A DNA stretch of 64,000 nt, from assembly GCA_030673875.1 (NCBI GenBank), contig JAUTCT010000153.1:1-64000 (forward strand), read 5' to 3'. The position numbers and the translations under genes are program-made. Within the stretch, counting starts at the first letter, position 1, and each line of letters opens with the position of its first letter. The notes beneath the pieces are model-generated. The model worked only from the letters and a program-made list of their open reading frames with translations. It was not told where the DNA came from and did no database searches. Below, piece after piece: positions 26,549 to 34,341 of the stretch. The DNA comes from Verrucomicrobiota bacterium JB025 (lineage in GTDB: Bacteria; Verrucomicrobiota; Verrucomicrobiia; Verrucomicrobiales; Akkermansiaceae).

Positions 26549-27574
26549 CTATGAAACCCGCCTGTCGCCGGACCGGGGGGAGTTGGTTTCCAATGACTGA
26601 TCCCGGAACCACACGGCTAGATCACGCGCCAGCGGATTCCAGAACATTCCTTTATATTCCCCCATGACATAATCCAATAAATCTTCGATATATTCTACCG
26701 GGTAACAACACGACCCGATCCCCTCACCGGAAAAGTCGATGTAGTCGGGGTGGATATTGACCAGCGCCAGTCCTCCGTTCTCCGCCACCCAGTCGAGCTT
26801 GCGCTTCCAGACATCGACGGACTTCTTCCGCATCAGCACGAACAACGTGGAATCCTGCGGCAGCGTGTAGGACAACTCGACATACCCGTCACCCGCAACT
26901 CCCGCGGGTGGCGCCACATGATACGGGAAAATGGTATGCGAACCATCCGGCTCCGGCTCGAACGGATCAGTGTCGAATGTCGAGGTGTCGTAAACGATGT
27001 CCAGCTCATGCAGCCACTCGAGTCGCCGGAGCATGAACCCGGATCGAAACCCGCTCGCATTCCACTCCTTGAGGTAGCGGTTGATGCTCTCCGCCTTCCG
27101 GCTGAAGCCCTCACGCGATTCATACAGGTGCCCGTCGTGATACAGATCGTGCACCCCCACCTCAAACTGCTTTTCCTCCAGCCACTCGCGGAGGCTCGCC
27201 GGCGTCTCATACGGCCCTTCCGGAATGAAATTGAAGGACGATCGAAATCCCCGCGCCTCCTCGAGCGCGACCAATTTGCGCACCCCATCGACTCCCCGGT
27301 TCGACTCCACGTCATGGGTCAGCACAAAGGCGAACTGCTTTCCATCCGGCCAGCCCTGCCACCCCTCGGGCTTGCATGCGGCGGATTCGTCAATCGGCCA
27401 CGTCGCCTTGCTGCGCCTCAACAACCCGGGCAACGCCAGGCGCCGCACCGCCCTGCTGACATTCCGCGGAATGTAGGGCTTGAGGTGGAAATACGCCCTG
27501 GTGGCGAAATGCCTCGCGCCCGCCATCATTCCTTCCTTCCCCGGAGACTCCGGTTGCTCAGCGTGATCGGACAT
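26549..27574 (-). CDS. Polysaccharide deacetylase-like (NodB-fold) protein
   Basis: The 341-aa protein contains FVLTHDVES (residues 83-91), a variant of the NodB TFDDG metal motif. It also has VGVHDLYHDGHL with His142, His146 and His149, matching the HxxxH metal motif. Members of this carbohydrate esterase 4-like group remove N- or O-acetyl groups from glycans. There is no clear signal peptide at the N-terminus, so the protein may act in the cytoplasm on a lipid-linked intermediate, or be attached peripherally. It sits between the Wzz-type gene and the second initiating transferase, as deacetylases often do in exopolysaccharide loci. Activity is inferred from motifs only. Confidence 0.78.
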   Translation of the reverse strand: MSDHAEQPESPGKEGMMAGARHFATRAYFHLKPYIPRNVSRAVRRLALPGLLRRSKATWPIDESAACKPEGWQGWPDGKQFAFVLTHDVESNRGVDGVRKLVALEEARGFRSSFNFIPEGPYETPASLREWLEEKQFEVGVHDLYHDGHLYESREGFSRKAESINRYLKEWNASGFRSGFMLRRLEWLHELDIVYDTSTFDTDPFEPEPDGSHTIFPYHVAPPAGVAGDGYVELSYTLPQDSTLFVLMRKKSVDVWKRKLDWVAENGGLALVNIHPDYIDFSGEGIGSCCYPVEYIEDLLDYVMGEYKGMFWNPLARDLAVWFRDQSLETNSPRSGDRRVS

Positions 27575-27625
27575 GTCTGAGTCGTGGTGCGGCTGACTGG
27601 CAGAACCCCTGCCAGCACGGTGGGA

Positions 27626-29884
27626 TCAGTTGCTTCCCAGCAACCATTCGGGAACGTGTGACCGGGTCTTGTTGAACACACACGAAACGTCGGCCTTGCC
27701 CTTCACGAGCTCGGAGAACCCCCACTGGAGACGGTCCCGACTCGTATTCTCCGCGTCCAAAACCAGCAGGACTTTGTCCATCATGCCCGCCATCGTCATC
27801 GTCCGGCTGGTCTGGTCGACCGGCGGCATGTCGAAGATGATGTAATCATAGTCGCTCTTCAACAAACTGGGCATCAGTTCATAGAGATGCATCGGCGAAA
27901 ACGTGGTGATCCCGGTCTCGTTCCGGCGCGCCGGCGCACTCGCGAGATAGAGGTTCTGCGGGCTGTCGCGGAAATCGTCTCCGGATGCGAGACGCAGCGC
28001 GCCATTCAGCGAATGCCCGGTGATCTCGCCGAACAGGGGACTGTCCTCCGGATGACTGGAGCTCAGGTCCACCAGCAGCACCTTCATCCCCGGAACGTCG
28101 GCAAACGACTTCGCCAGACCCGCCGCGACCGTCGAAGCACCCGCCCCCTCCGAAAGCCCGGTCACCGCCAGCAGCTTCGGCTTGTGGGTGACGTTGTTGA
28201 TCTCGAAATTGAAGATGATGCGGTCGCGGATCGTCTCGGAATACGGCAGGATGAAATGCCCGTTCGCTCCCGGCGTGGGCAGCACCGTGGTGTCGTTCGC
28301 CTCGTAGCTCAACTGCAGGCCCTCCTCCCCGGTGTTCTCCAGGAGCGGCATCGCCTCGTCCCGGGACCCCAGCAGCAGCCCGCCCCTCTCGCCCTTGCGC
28401 ACGAAGGGAATGGTTAACAAAAGTGGCAGCTGAAGCCGCGTCTGGATTTCGATCGGCCGCTTCACCCGCCGGTCGATGAACAACTCGATCAGCAGCGCCA
28501 GCGCGATCCCGAGCCCGAACCCGCCACCCGCAAGTCCGAGCACGATCATCTGGCCTTTCTTGTCGAAGGTCTTGATCGGCTCGCTCGGCTTCTGGAGAAT
28601 CGTGATGTTCTGGATCCGCGCCGGATCAAGATCAACGTCCCGCTTCGCGTTCTTCAAGTCGGACTCCGAAGTCCGGTATTCCTCCTCCAGCGCCTCCCGC
28701 TGGCGCGCCAGCGTATCGATCTCCGCACCGATCTGGTATTCCCTGCGGAACTGCGCGCCAATCTCCTCGAGCTGGCCTTCCAACAACTTGATCTTGGCCT
28801 TGGCCGTCGCGAGCTGTGACTTTTCCGAAACCTCGCGGGCCTTGCCGGAAGCCGCCGGATCATCGAGCCCCGTCTGGGCCAGCTCCAAATCCGGGTAGCG
28901 GTCCAACAAGGCCTGCCGCTTCCGTTCGTGAAGGTCGATCTGGCTGCGGTTGCGGGTCATCAACGGATTGCCCGGCTTGAACTTCAGCTGCAGTTCGACG
29001 TCGCGTTTGCGCAGCATCTCGATGATCTCGTTCAAGCTCTGATACTCGGACAACACCGGCAATGGAATCTCGTCCGGCTCCGGATCAGCCGCCGCGGCCC
29101 CGCCGTTGCCGTCGCCCTTCCCATCGAGTCCCATCCGCGCCACCACTTTGGCGAGATCCGCCCTCGCCTCCATCAGGTCCTCCTGGGTCTTCACCCGCAG
29201 CGACGTCAGCGCATCCGTTGCGTCCGTTAAATTCATGATCCCGGACTTCATCCGCAGTTCATCCAGCTTGAACTTCGTCTCCCGCAGCGCGTTCTTCAAT
29301 CGCTCTGTCTCCCGGGAAACCACCTCGAACCGCGACTTGGACCGGTGGATTTCGAGGTGCCTCCGCAGATACTGTTCGACGATCTCGCCCAACACACTCT
29401 GCGCCAGGTCCGGATTCTCGTGGCCGTAGTTGATGTAAATCACCTTGGCGCTTTGCCCCGGATTCACCGACATCCCGCCGAGCACCACCCCCGCGGCCGC
29501 CGATGGATCGACGGTCCCGCCCCGGGCGGCCACTTCCGGCATCAACTTCTCAACCCCGAACTCCTGCGCCACATCGTAGGCGAGGTCCACGCTGTTGAGG
29601 ATCTCGATCTCGGTATTGATCACCGGATCCCCCCACCGGCTGCCACTGCCCGGTTTGCTCATGGAATCCATCGTTCCCTCGGAGCCGCGCTGAAGCACAT
29701 ATTCGACTAACAATTTCGCCTGGGACTGGTAGAGCGGCACCAACTGCTGGTGCATGAACGCCGCACCGCCAAGCCCCAGCAAGCCGAATCCCAGAATCAT
29801 CCACTTGTGCTTGAACAAGCCGATGAGGATATCCTGGACACCGATTCCTCCTTTGGGGGCGGCGTTGGTATGATGTTTTTGCAT
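27626..29884 (-). CDS. Wzz-type chain-length/co-polymerase protein fused to a degenerate BY-kinase-like ATPase
   Basis: The 752-aa protein has the layout of GumC/ExoP/Wzc proteins: a first membrane helix (about 28-47), a long periplasmic region with heptad-like segments (about 180-250 and 350-420), a second helix (about 447-470) and a cytoplasmic ATPase-like domain from about 550. That domain keeps Walker-B-like YDYIIFDMPP (around 680-688) and KVLLVDLSSS. Its P-loop, however, reads GLSEGAGAST: residue 583 is Ala (codon GCT) where the conserved Lys should be. The C-terminus (FNKTRSHVPEWLLGSN) has no tyrosine cluster. It should control chain length or export, but probably not as a tyrosine kinase. 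It starts 11 bp after the aminotransferase stop. Confidence 0.88.
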   Translation of the reverse strand: MQKHHTNAAPKGGIGVQDILIGLFKHKWMILGFGLLGLGGAAFMHQQLVPLYQSQAKLLVEYVLQRGSEGTMDSMSKPGSGSRWGDPVINTEIEILNSVDLAYDVAQEFGVEKLMPEVAARGGTVDPSAAAGVVLGGMSVNPGQSAKVIYINYGHENPDLAQSVLGEIVEQYLRRHLEIHRSKSRFEVVSRETERLKNALRETKFKLDELRMKSGIMNLTDATDALTSLRVKTQEDLMEARADLAKVVARMGLDGKGDGNGGAAAADPEPDEIPLPVLSEYQSLNEIIEMLRKRDVELQLKFKPGNPLMTRNRSQIDLHERKRQALLDRYPDLELAQTGLDDPAASGKAREVSEKSQLATAKAKIKLLEGQLEEIGAQFRREYQIGAEIDTLARQREALEEEYRTSESDLKNAKRDVDLDPARIQNITILQKPSEPIKTFDKKGQMIVLGLAGGGFGLGIALALLIELFIDRRVKRPIEIQTRLQLPLLLTIPFVRKGERGGLLLGSRDEAMPLLENTGEEGLQLSYEANDTTVLPTPGANGHFILPYSETIRDRIIFNFEINNVTHKPKLLAVTGLSEGAGASTVAAGLAKSFADVPGMKVLLVDLSSSHPEDSPLFGEITGHSLNGALRLASGDDFRDSPQNLYLASAPARRNETGITTFSPMHLYELMPSLLKSDYDYIIFDMPPVDQTSRTMTMAGMMDKVLLVLDAENTSRDRLQWGFSELVKGKADVSCVFNKTRSHVPEWLLGSN

Positions 29885-29895
29885 GACTGGAAAAC

Positions 29896-31041
29896 TTAAT
29901 GGGATTGAATCACCGGAGGCACCCCGGCGCAGGCCTCCACTTCGCAGGAACGGGCTGCCGCAGCCATCACAATGCCGGCCTGTTCACCTGTCAGTCCGGG
30001 ATACATGGGAAGGGAAACAAACTCTCCGGCACACCGTTCCGCAACCGGAAAGTCCCCCATCCCGCAGCCGAGCCGGGCAAATGCCGGCTGCAGGTGCACG
30101 GGAACCGGATAGTGCACCCCGCACTCCACACCGAGGCCGGCCATCCTGCGAATGAACCGGTCCCTCCCGCCGACGCGAACCGCATACACATGATACACGT
30201 GATGGTCCGGCTTCCTCACGGCGGGAACCACCACGCCCGCACACCCCGCCAGAAATTCATCATAAGCTGCCGCGATCTCCACCCGCCTCTGGTTTCCACC
30301 CTCCAGCATCCGCAGCTTGTGGCTCAGAACCGCCGCTTGCACGCCGTCCATCCTGCAGTTCCAACCGCTCGCCACATGATGGTTCTTGCGCGACTGTCCA
30401 TGGTTGCGCAACTCCCGGACCCGCTCCGCCACCAGATCGTCATCGGTGGTGACCGCGCCGCCCTCGCCCAGCGCACCGAGGTTCTTGCTGGGGTAAAAAC
30501 TGAAACAACCCGCATCTCCCAGGGCACCCGCGCGCCGACCACCGCAGCTGGCACCATGCGCCTGCGCCGCATCCTCGATCACCCGCAACCCACGGCCCGC
30601 CGCAATCTCCCGAATCGCACCCATCTCCGCAGTCTGGCCAAACAGATGCACCGGAACCACCGCCTTGGTCCGCGCCGAAATCGCCCGCTCCAACCCCTCC
30701 GGGGACATGGTGTAACTGGATTCATCGATGTCGGCGAATACTGGCGTCGCCCCCGTCGCCAGAATCGCTTCCACCGTGGCCACAAACGTCGCGGGAACCG
30801 TCACCACCTCGTCACCCGGCCCGATCTCCATCGCCATCATCGCCAGCCACAGCGCCGAAGTCCCGCTCGATACGGCAACCGCGTGCTTCGTCCCGCAATA
30901 CGCCGCAAATTCATCCTCAAACGCCTCGACAAACGGACCGCCGGAATAACATCCGCTGTCGATCACCCGCCCGATCGTCGCGAGCAGCTCGTCCTTCATC
31001 CTCCCGTTCGTGGCGGCAACCTCGGAATATGGAACCTTCAC
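29896..31041 (-). CDS. PLP-dependent sugar aminotransferase, DegT/DnrJ/EryC1 family (WbpE-like)
   Basis: The 381-aa enzyme transfers an amino group to a 3-keto (or 4-keto) nucleotide sugar. Motifs include VPYSEVAATNGRMKDEL at the start, SGTSALWLAM, IEDAAQAHGA (Asp157, pyridine N contact) and FYPSKNLGALGEGGA with the PLP lysine at 186. The GTG at 31041 is chosen because it overlaps the upstream acetyltransferase stop (GTGA); a longer reading to 31434 would run across that whole gene. With the two upstream genes it forms the set dehydrogenase, acetyltransferase, aminotransferase. That set is known from WbpB/WbpD/WbpE, which make UDP-2,3-diacetamido-2,3-dideoxyglucuronate. Confidence 0.92.
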   Translation of the reverse strand: MKVPYSEVAATNGRMKDELLATIGRVIDSGCYSGGPFVEAFEDEFAAYCGTKHAVAVSSGTSALWLAMMAMEIGPGDEVVTVPATFVATVEAILATGATPVFADIDESSYTMSPEGLERAISARTKAVVPVHLFGQTAEMGAIREIAAGRGLRVIEDAAQAHGASCGGRRAGALGDAGCFSFYPSKNLGALGEGGAVTTDDDLVAERVRELRNHGQSRKNHHVASGWNCRMDGVQAAVLSHKLRMLEGGNQRRVEIAAAYDEFLAGCAGVVVPAVRKPDHHVYHVYAVRVGGRDRFIRRMAGLGVECGVHYPVPVHLQPAFARLGCGMGDFPVAERCAGEFVSLPMYPGLTGEQAGIVMAAAARSCEVEACAGVPPVIQSH

Positions 31042-31529
31042 GCGCCCTCCTTTCGCACCACCGCCGGATTCCCGAAAACCGTCGCACCGTCCGCAACATC
31101 GCGCGTCACCACACTGCCCGCTCCCACCACCGCTCCGCGCCCGATGCACACCCCGGGCAACACCGTGCTGCCGGATCCGATCGATGCCCCATTGCCGACC
31201 CGCGTCGGCAGGCACTCCCAGCCGCCGCTTTCCAGCAACGCTCCGTCCACGCCGACCGCCTTCGGATACCGGTCGTTGGTGAACATCACCCCGTGTCCCA
31301 CGAACACCTCGTCGCCGATTTCCACACCCTCGCAAATGAAGGTGTGGCTGGAAACCTTGCACCGCGAACCCACCTTCGCGCCCTTCTGAATCTCGACGAA
31401 ACAACCGATCCGCGTTCCATCGCCAATTTCGCACCCATAGAGATTCACGAAACCGTGCATGCGGACACCCTCGCCGAGCTTCACGTCGGCGGCGATCCGG
31501 AGTCCCATGTCTTCAGTTTCCAACATCAT
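31038..31529 (-). CDS. Nucleotide-sugar N-acetyltransferase, hexapeptide family (WbpD/WlbB-like)
   Basis: The 163-aa protein is built of hexapeptide repeats (ADVKLGEGVRMHGFVNLYG, IGDGTRIGCFVEIQKGAKVG, VEIGDEVFVGHGVMFTND) and ends GATVFGNPAVVRK. The HGVMFTNDRYP segment is characteristic of WbpD/WlbB/QdtC-type sugar N-acetyltransferases. It would acetylate the amino group introduced by the adjacent aminotransferase. The start at 31529 is supported by AAAGGAG five bases upstream, one of the clearest Shine-Dalgarno sites in the locus; ATG 31526 is equally in frame. It overlaps the aminotransferase gene by 4 bp. Confidence 0.9.
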   Translation of the reverse strand: MMLETEDMGLRIAADVKLGEGVRMHGFVNLYGCEIGDGTRIGCFVEIQKGAKVGSRCKVSSHTFICEGVEIGDEVFVGHGVMFTNDRYPKAVGVDGALLESGGWECLPTRVGNGASIGSGSTVLPGVCIGRGAVVGAGSVVTRDVADGATVFGNPAVVRKEGA

Positions 31530-31545
31530 CGTCACTCCTTTCAGC

Positions 31546-32574
31546 TCAACCGGCCATCCCCGGCACAACCGGCCCGCCACCGGCACTCAACGACTCGCCG
31601 CACGCCTCGAGCACGCGCACCACCTCCAGCCCGTGACCACCATGGGTCTCCGGCTCCCTGCCGTGCACGACACACTCCACAAAGTGCTCGCACATCCGCT
31701 TCAGCGGCTCCCCCTGCTCAAGATGCGGAATCCGGCACTCACCGTAATGATAGGAATACTGGAACTCCGCGAAACTGTTGTAGCGTGGCGGGCAATCCAC
31801 CCTGATGTCATGGATCCGCAGTTTCCCGTGAGGCTCCAAATCATCATAAACCACCATCTTGCGCGTTCCCACGAAGGTCATCTGCCGGACCTTCCGCGGT
31901 TCGAGCCAGCTGCTCTGAACCGTCGCAAACGCCCCTTCGTCGAAACCCAGCGACACATTCGTCACCGCCTCCACGCCGGCCCGCACGTGCGCGCCACCCT
32001 GGCAGTTGACCGTCGTCGGCATCCGTCCCATCACCCGCAGGATGATCGAAAGATCGTGCGGCGCGAGATCCCACGCCACGTTGATGTCCTTCTGAAACAG
32101 CCCGAAGTTCAACCGCTGGCAGTTGATATACCGAATCTCCCCCAGATCTCCGCTCGCGATGATCTCGAACAACTTCCGCACCGCTTCGGAATAAAGATAC
32201 GTGTGACCCACCATCAACACCAGCTTGCCAGCGGCAGCGAGCTCGATCAGCTCCCGGCACTCGTCCGCGGAGGTCGCCATCGGCTTCTCAATCAGCACGT
32301 GCTTGCCCGCCAACAACCCGGCCTTCGCCAGCTTGTGGTGGCTCCGCGCCGGCGTCGCAATCACCACCGCATCCAGTCGCTCGTTTGCCAGCATCTCGTC
32401 AAACCCGGCATACGCCGCCGCCTCCGGATAGTTTGTCGCCAGGTCACACCTCCGGTCCTCGTCGGGATCGCAAACCGCGACCAACGCGGCGCTTTGCAGC
32501 TGTTGGAAATTACGGGCCAGATTGGGCCCCCAATATCCGTATCCTGCGATTCCGACCAATACGGGCGATTGCAT
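31546..32574 (-). CDS. Gfo/Idh/MocA-family nucleotide-sugar dehydrogenase (WbpB/WlbA-like)
   Basis: The 342-aa protein starts with a dinucleotide fold, VLVGIAGYGYWGPNLARNF (GxGxxG). It has the family EKP motif in HVLIEKPMATS and the conserved WDLAPHDLSIIL block containing the catalytic-type His. In WbpB/WlbA enzymes the reaction is NAD-dependent oxidation of C3 of UDP-GlcNAc-uronate, giving the keto group used by the aminotransferase. The gene order here supports that assignment. The UDP-GlcNAc 6-dehydrogenase (WbpA) needed upstream of it is not in this window. Six bases separate it from the initiating transferase gene. Confidence 0.9.
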   Translation of the reverse strand: MQSPVLVGIAGYGYWGPNLARNFQQLQSAALVAVCDPDEDRRCDLATNYPEAAAYAGFDEMLANERLDAVVIATPARSHHKLAKAGLLAGKHVLIEKPMATSADECRELIELAAAGKLVLMVGHTYLYSEAVRKLFEIIASGDLGEIRYINCQRLNFGLFQKDINVAWDLAPHDLSIILRVMGRMPTTVNCQGGAHVRAGVEAVTNVSLGFDEGAFATVQSSWLEPRKVRQMTFVGTRKMVVYDDLEPHGKLRIHDIRVDCPPRYNSFAEFQYSYHYGECRIPHLEQGEPLKRMCEHFVECVVHGREPETHGGHGLEVVRVLEACGESLSAGGGPVVPGMAG

Positions 32575-32580
32575 AAATCC

Positions 32581-33483
32581 TCATCCAGCCCTGCGTCCGT
32601 GCATCAACGGAACTGCTCCGTGTTTCTCCGATTCCTCGGAGACGACGTGTCGCTGGAAAGCCTCATACATCTGCCCGGCCAGTGCGATCGGCGTGCGCAC
32701 CATCACCGCAAGATCGACCCATACGGACGCCTTGCGGACATACAGCGCGTCCATCGCATTCATCTGGCTGAATGTCGTGGAATTCTTCCCGTTCACCTGC
32801 CAAATCCCGGTCAACCCCGGAAGCGCCTCAAACCGCACCCGCTGGCGCGCGCTGAAGAACCGGTATTCGTCGGGAAGACACGGACGCGGCCCCACGAGGC
32901 TCATCTCGCCCCGCAGCACGTTGAACAACTGGGGCAGCTCATCCAGACCCGCCGCACGAAGCAGGCAGCCGCCCGGGATCAGCCTCGAATCATGCAGCAG
33001 ATCGAGCTTCACCATCGGGCAGTCATAACGCACCAGATTCTGAAAATGATGCCTGTGCCGGCGGGGATCCGCCCTCACGCCCATGGTCCGGAACTTGTAG
33101 AGCTGGAACCGGCGGCCATTACGACCAACCCGCTCCTGCCGGAACAATGCCTGCCCTTTGGAGGTGATCCTGATCCACAGTGCGATTGCCACCATCAGCG
33201 GCAGGGTCACCGGGAGACTGATGATCACGCAACACAGGTCCAGGACACGCTTCCAGCCGGGAATCGGGCCCGAATAGGCGAGATGGCGCGCGGAAGGGTC
33301 CGCCACACTGGCGGTTCGCACCGGAGATGGATTCGCAGACACCTCTTTGCCGGTGCGTCCCGGGCCGGGATGACGCGGCAGTTTGCGGTGCTTGCGCCGC
33401 CTGTGCGCGACGGGCGGGGTGGACAGGTTTCTCGCACGAGAAACCCTTATCGATTCAGCTTTCGCTTCAAGAGCGGGGATCAT
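32581..33483 (-). CDS. Undecaprenyl-phosphate sugar-1-phosphate transferase (short form), first gene of the locus
   Basis: The 300-aa protein has a basic, probably unstructured N-terminus of about 75 residues (RRRKHRKLPRHPG). A single membrane segment follows (VLDLCCVIISLPVTLPLMVA), then the bacterial sugar transferase domain: RQERVGRNGRRFQLYKFRTM, GLDELPQLFNVLRGEMSLVG and GPRPCLPDEYRFF. It lacks the multi-helix N-terminal part of the enzyme at 25091-26533. As the opening gene after a leader of more than 800 bp, it probably starts assembly of the main polymer. The ATG is directly preceded on the transcript by an extreme run of C residues with no Shine-Dalgarno site. Confidence 0.92.
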   Translation of the reverse strand: MIPALEAKAESIRVSRARNLSTPPVAHRRRKHRKLPRHPGPGRTGKEVSANPSPVRTASVADPSARHLAYSGPIPGWKRVLDLCCVIISLPVTLPLMVAIALWIRITSKGQALFRQERVGRNGRRFQLYKFRTMGVRADPRRHRHHFQNLVRYDCPMVKLDLLHDSRLIPGGCLLRAAGLDELPQLFNVLRGEMSLVGPRPCLPDEYRFFSARQRVRFEALPGLTGIWQVNGKNSTTFSQMNAMDALYVRKASVWVDLAVMVRTPIALAGQMYEAFQRHVVSEESEKHGAVPLMHGRRAG

Positions 33484-33533
33484 GGGGGGATGGGGGATGG
33501 GGGGATCGGTTGGAGGGGGGAGGGGCGGGGAGG
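33484..33533 (+). other. G-run tract (potential quadruplex) abutting the start codon
   Basis: The plus strand shows successive G-runs of six, five, six, six, four and four separated by short spacers, directly adjoining the start codon of the gene that begins at 33483 on the other strand. The transcript therefore has a C-rich segment in the ribosome-binding position. The pattern fits G3+N1-7 repeats, so a quadruplex on the template strand is possible. Confidence 0.6.
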
Positions 33534-33712
33534 CGGTTAACTTGTCATCTTGGTTGATACGCTTGGGTTTAGCGGAAATTTCTAAATTTTAAAAATTCCG
33601 CACGCAGACTTCCGGGTGAATGACGTTCTATCTCGAACGCTGCCGCCCTTGGTCATATAGCGCGATACCAGCACTAAAACCAATTCCTACTATGTCAGTC
33701 AAGTTTGAAAGG

Positions 33713-33728
33713 AGCCAGTTTCATGCCA
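33713..33728 (-). promoter_or_regulatory. Sigma-54-like promoter element
   Basis: Read on the minus strand the sequence is TGGCATGAAACTGGCT. The GG and GC dinucleotides have the exact -24/-12 spacing of TGGCACRN4TTGCW, with two mismatches (T for C in the -24 box, G for T in the -12 box). It lies about 230 bp upstream of the first gene and about 470 bp downstream of the palindrome, a normal distance for an enhancer site. One such match can arise by chance. Confidence 0.35.
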
Positions 33729-34197
33729 GCAACAAGCCATTCAGCCCCGATGGAATCCCCAAGTGACGGGAAACTCCGCGGAAATCGGCTTGTTGACTTA
33801 ACTTCAGGGTCGAAGACATGGGCATTTGCAAAACATCGCTCGCGATAAAAAATCAATATATGGGCAACGAACTAGCCCATGATAAAAAATTTGGGCAAGC
33901 TTAATATCATCTCGTTTTTTGCGGAAAATTTTTATTCCGTGATCATCGGCACATGGCCGCCCAAGCCACATCCCGGCCAACCCCCGCCAGGCCGCCACGA
34001 TCAAGCGAACCCGAATGAATTCGCCGGACCCTGCTGCGAGCGGTGCGTACACACCTCGTCCGTCTGCGTGGATCGCCATCTGTGGTTGGGGGAGAAAAAC
34101 TTGGGAGACTGAAAAATTTGGGGAGGGAGGGATGAAGCGAGCACGACGAGCATATTCGCGACAATCGTAATTGTGCCACAGCCTGAGCACATCGGAA

Positions 34198-34215
34198 CTA
34201 CGCGATCGCGTAGGT
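34198..34215 (-). promoter_or_regulatory. Candidate operator, copy 2 (CTACGCGATCGCGTAG palindrome)
   Basis: A perfect 16-bp palindrome at 34198-34213. Its 17-bp string at 34199-34215 is identical to that at 9968-9984. It lies between gspF and the polysaccharide operon, 715 bp upstream of the operon's first codon, so it could serve as an upstream activator site for the operon. Confidence 0.5.
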
Positions 34216-34341
34216 TGCAAATTCACCCATACCCCGCAGTTCTCCGCAACGACACCCCGCAGGCCTCTGCGAAAACCGCTCGAAAACCCCTCGCAAGCCC
34301 CCCTTTTTCCAGGGATCCCAGCCCCCCCTTCTCGCCCGGAA

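Larger units (their letters stand above)
33484..34341. other. 858-bp gene-free leader of the polysaccharide locus
   Basis: No supportable gene was found between the initiating transferase and gspF. The region is visibly more AT-rich in the middle (33560-33600 and 33840-33950) than the surrounding genes. It holds the G/C-tract at 33484-33533, a sigma-54-like element at 33713-33728 and the second copy of the palindrome at 34198-34213. Both flanking genes are on the minus strand, so the region should carry the operon promoter and possibly a long untranslated leader. Confidence 0.65.

Noticed and set aside
34161-34182. TGGCACAATTACGATTGTCG as a sigma-54 promoter on the minus strand
   Set aside because: The spacing between the GG and the second box is wrong by three bases, and no GC pair lies at -12.
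33484-34341. Small open frames in the polysaccharide leader region
   Set aside because: The short frames on both strands have no motif, no ribosome site and a composition unlike the neighbouring genes; they overlap regulatory-looking sequence.
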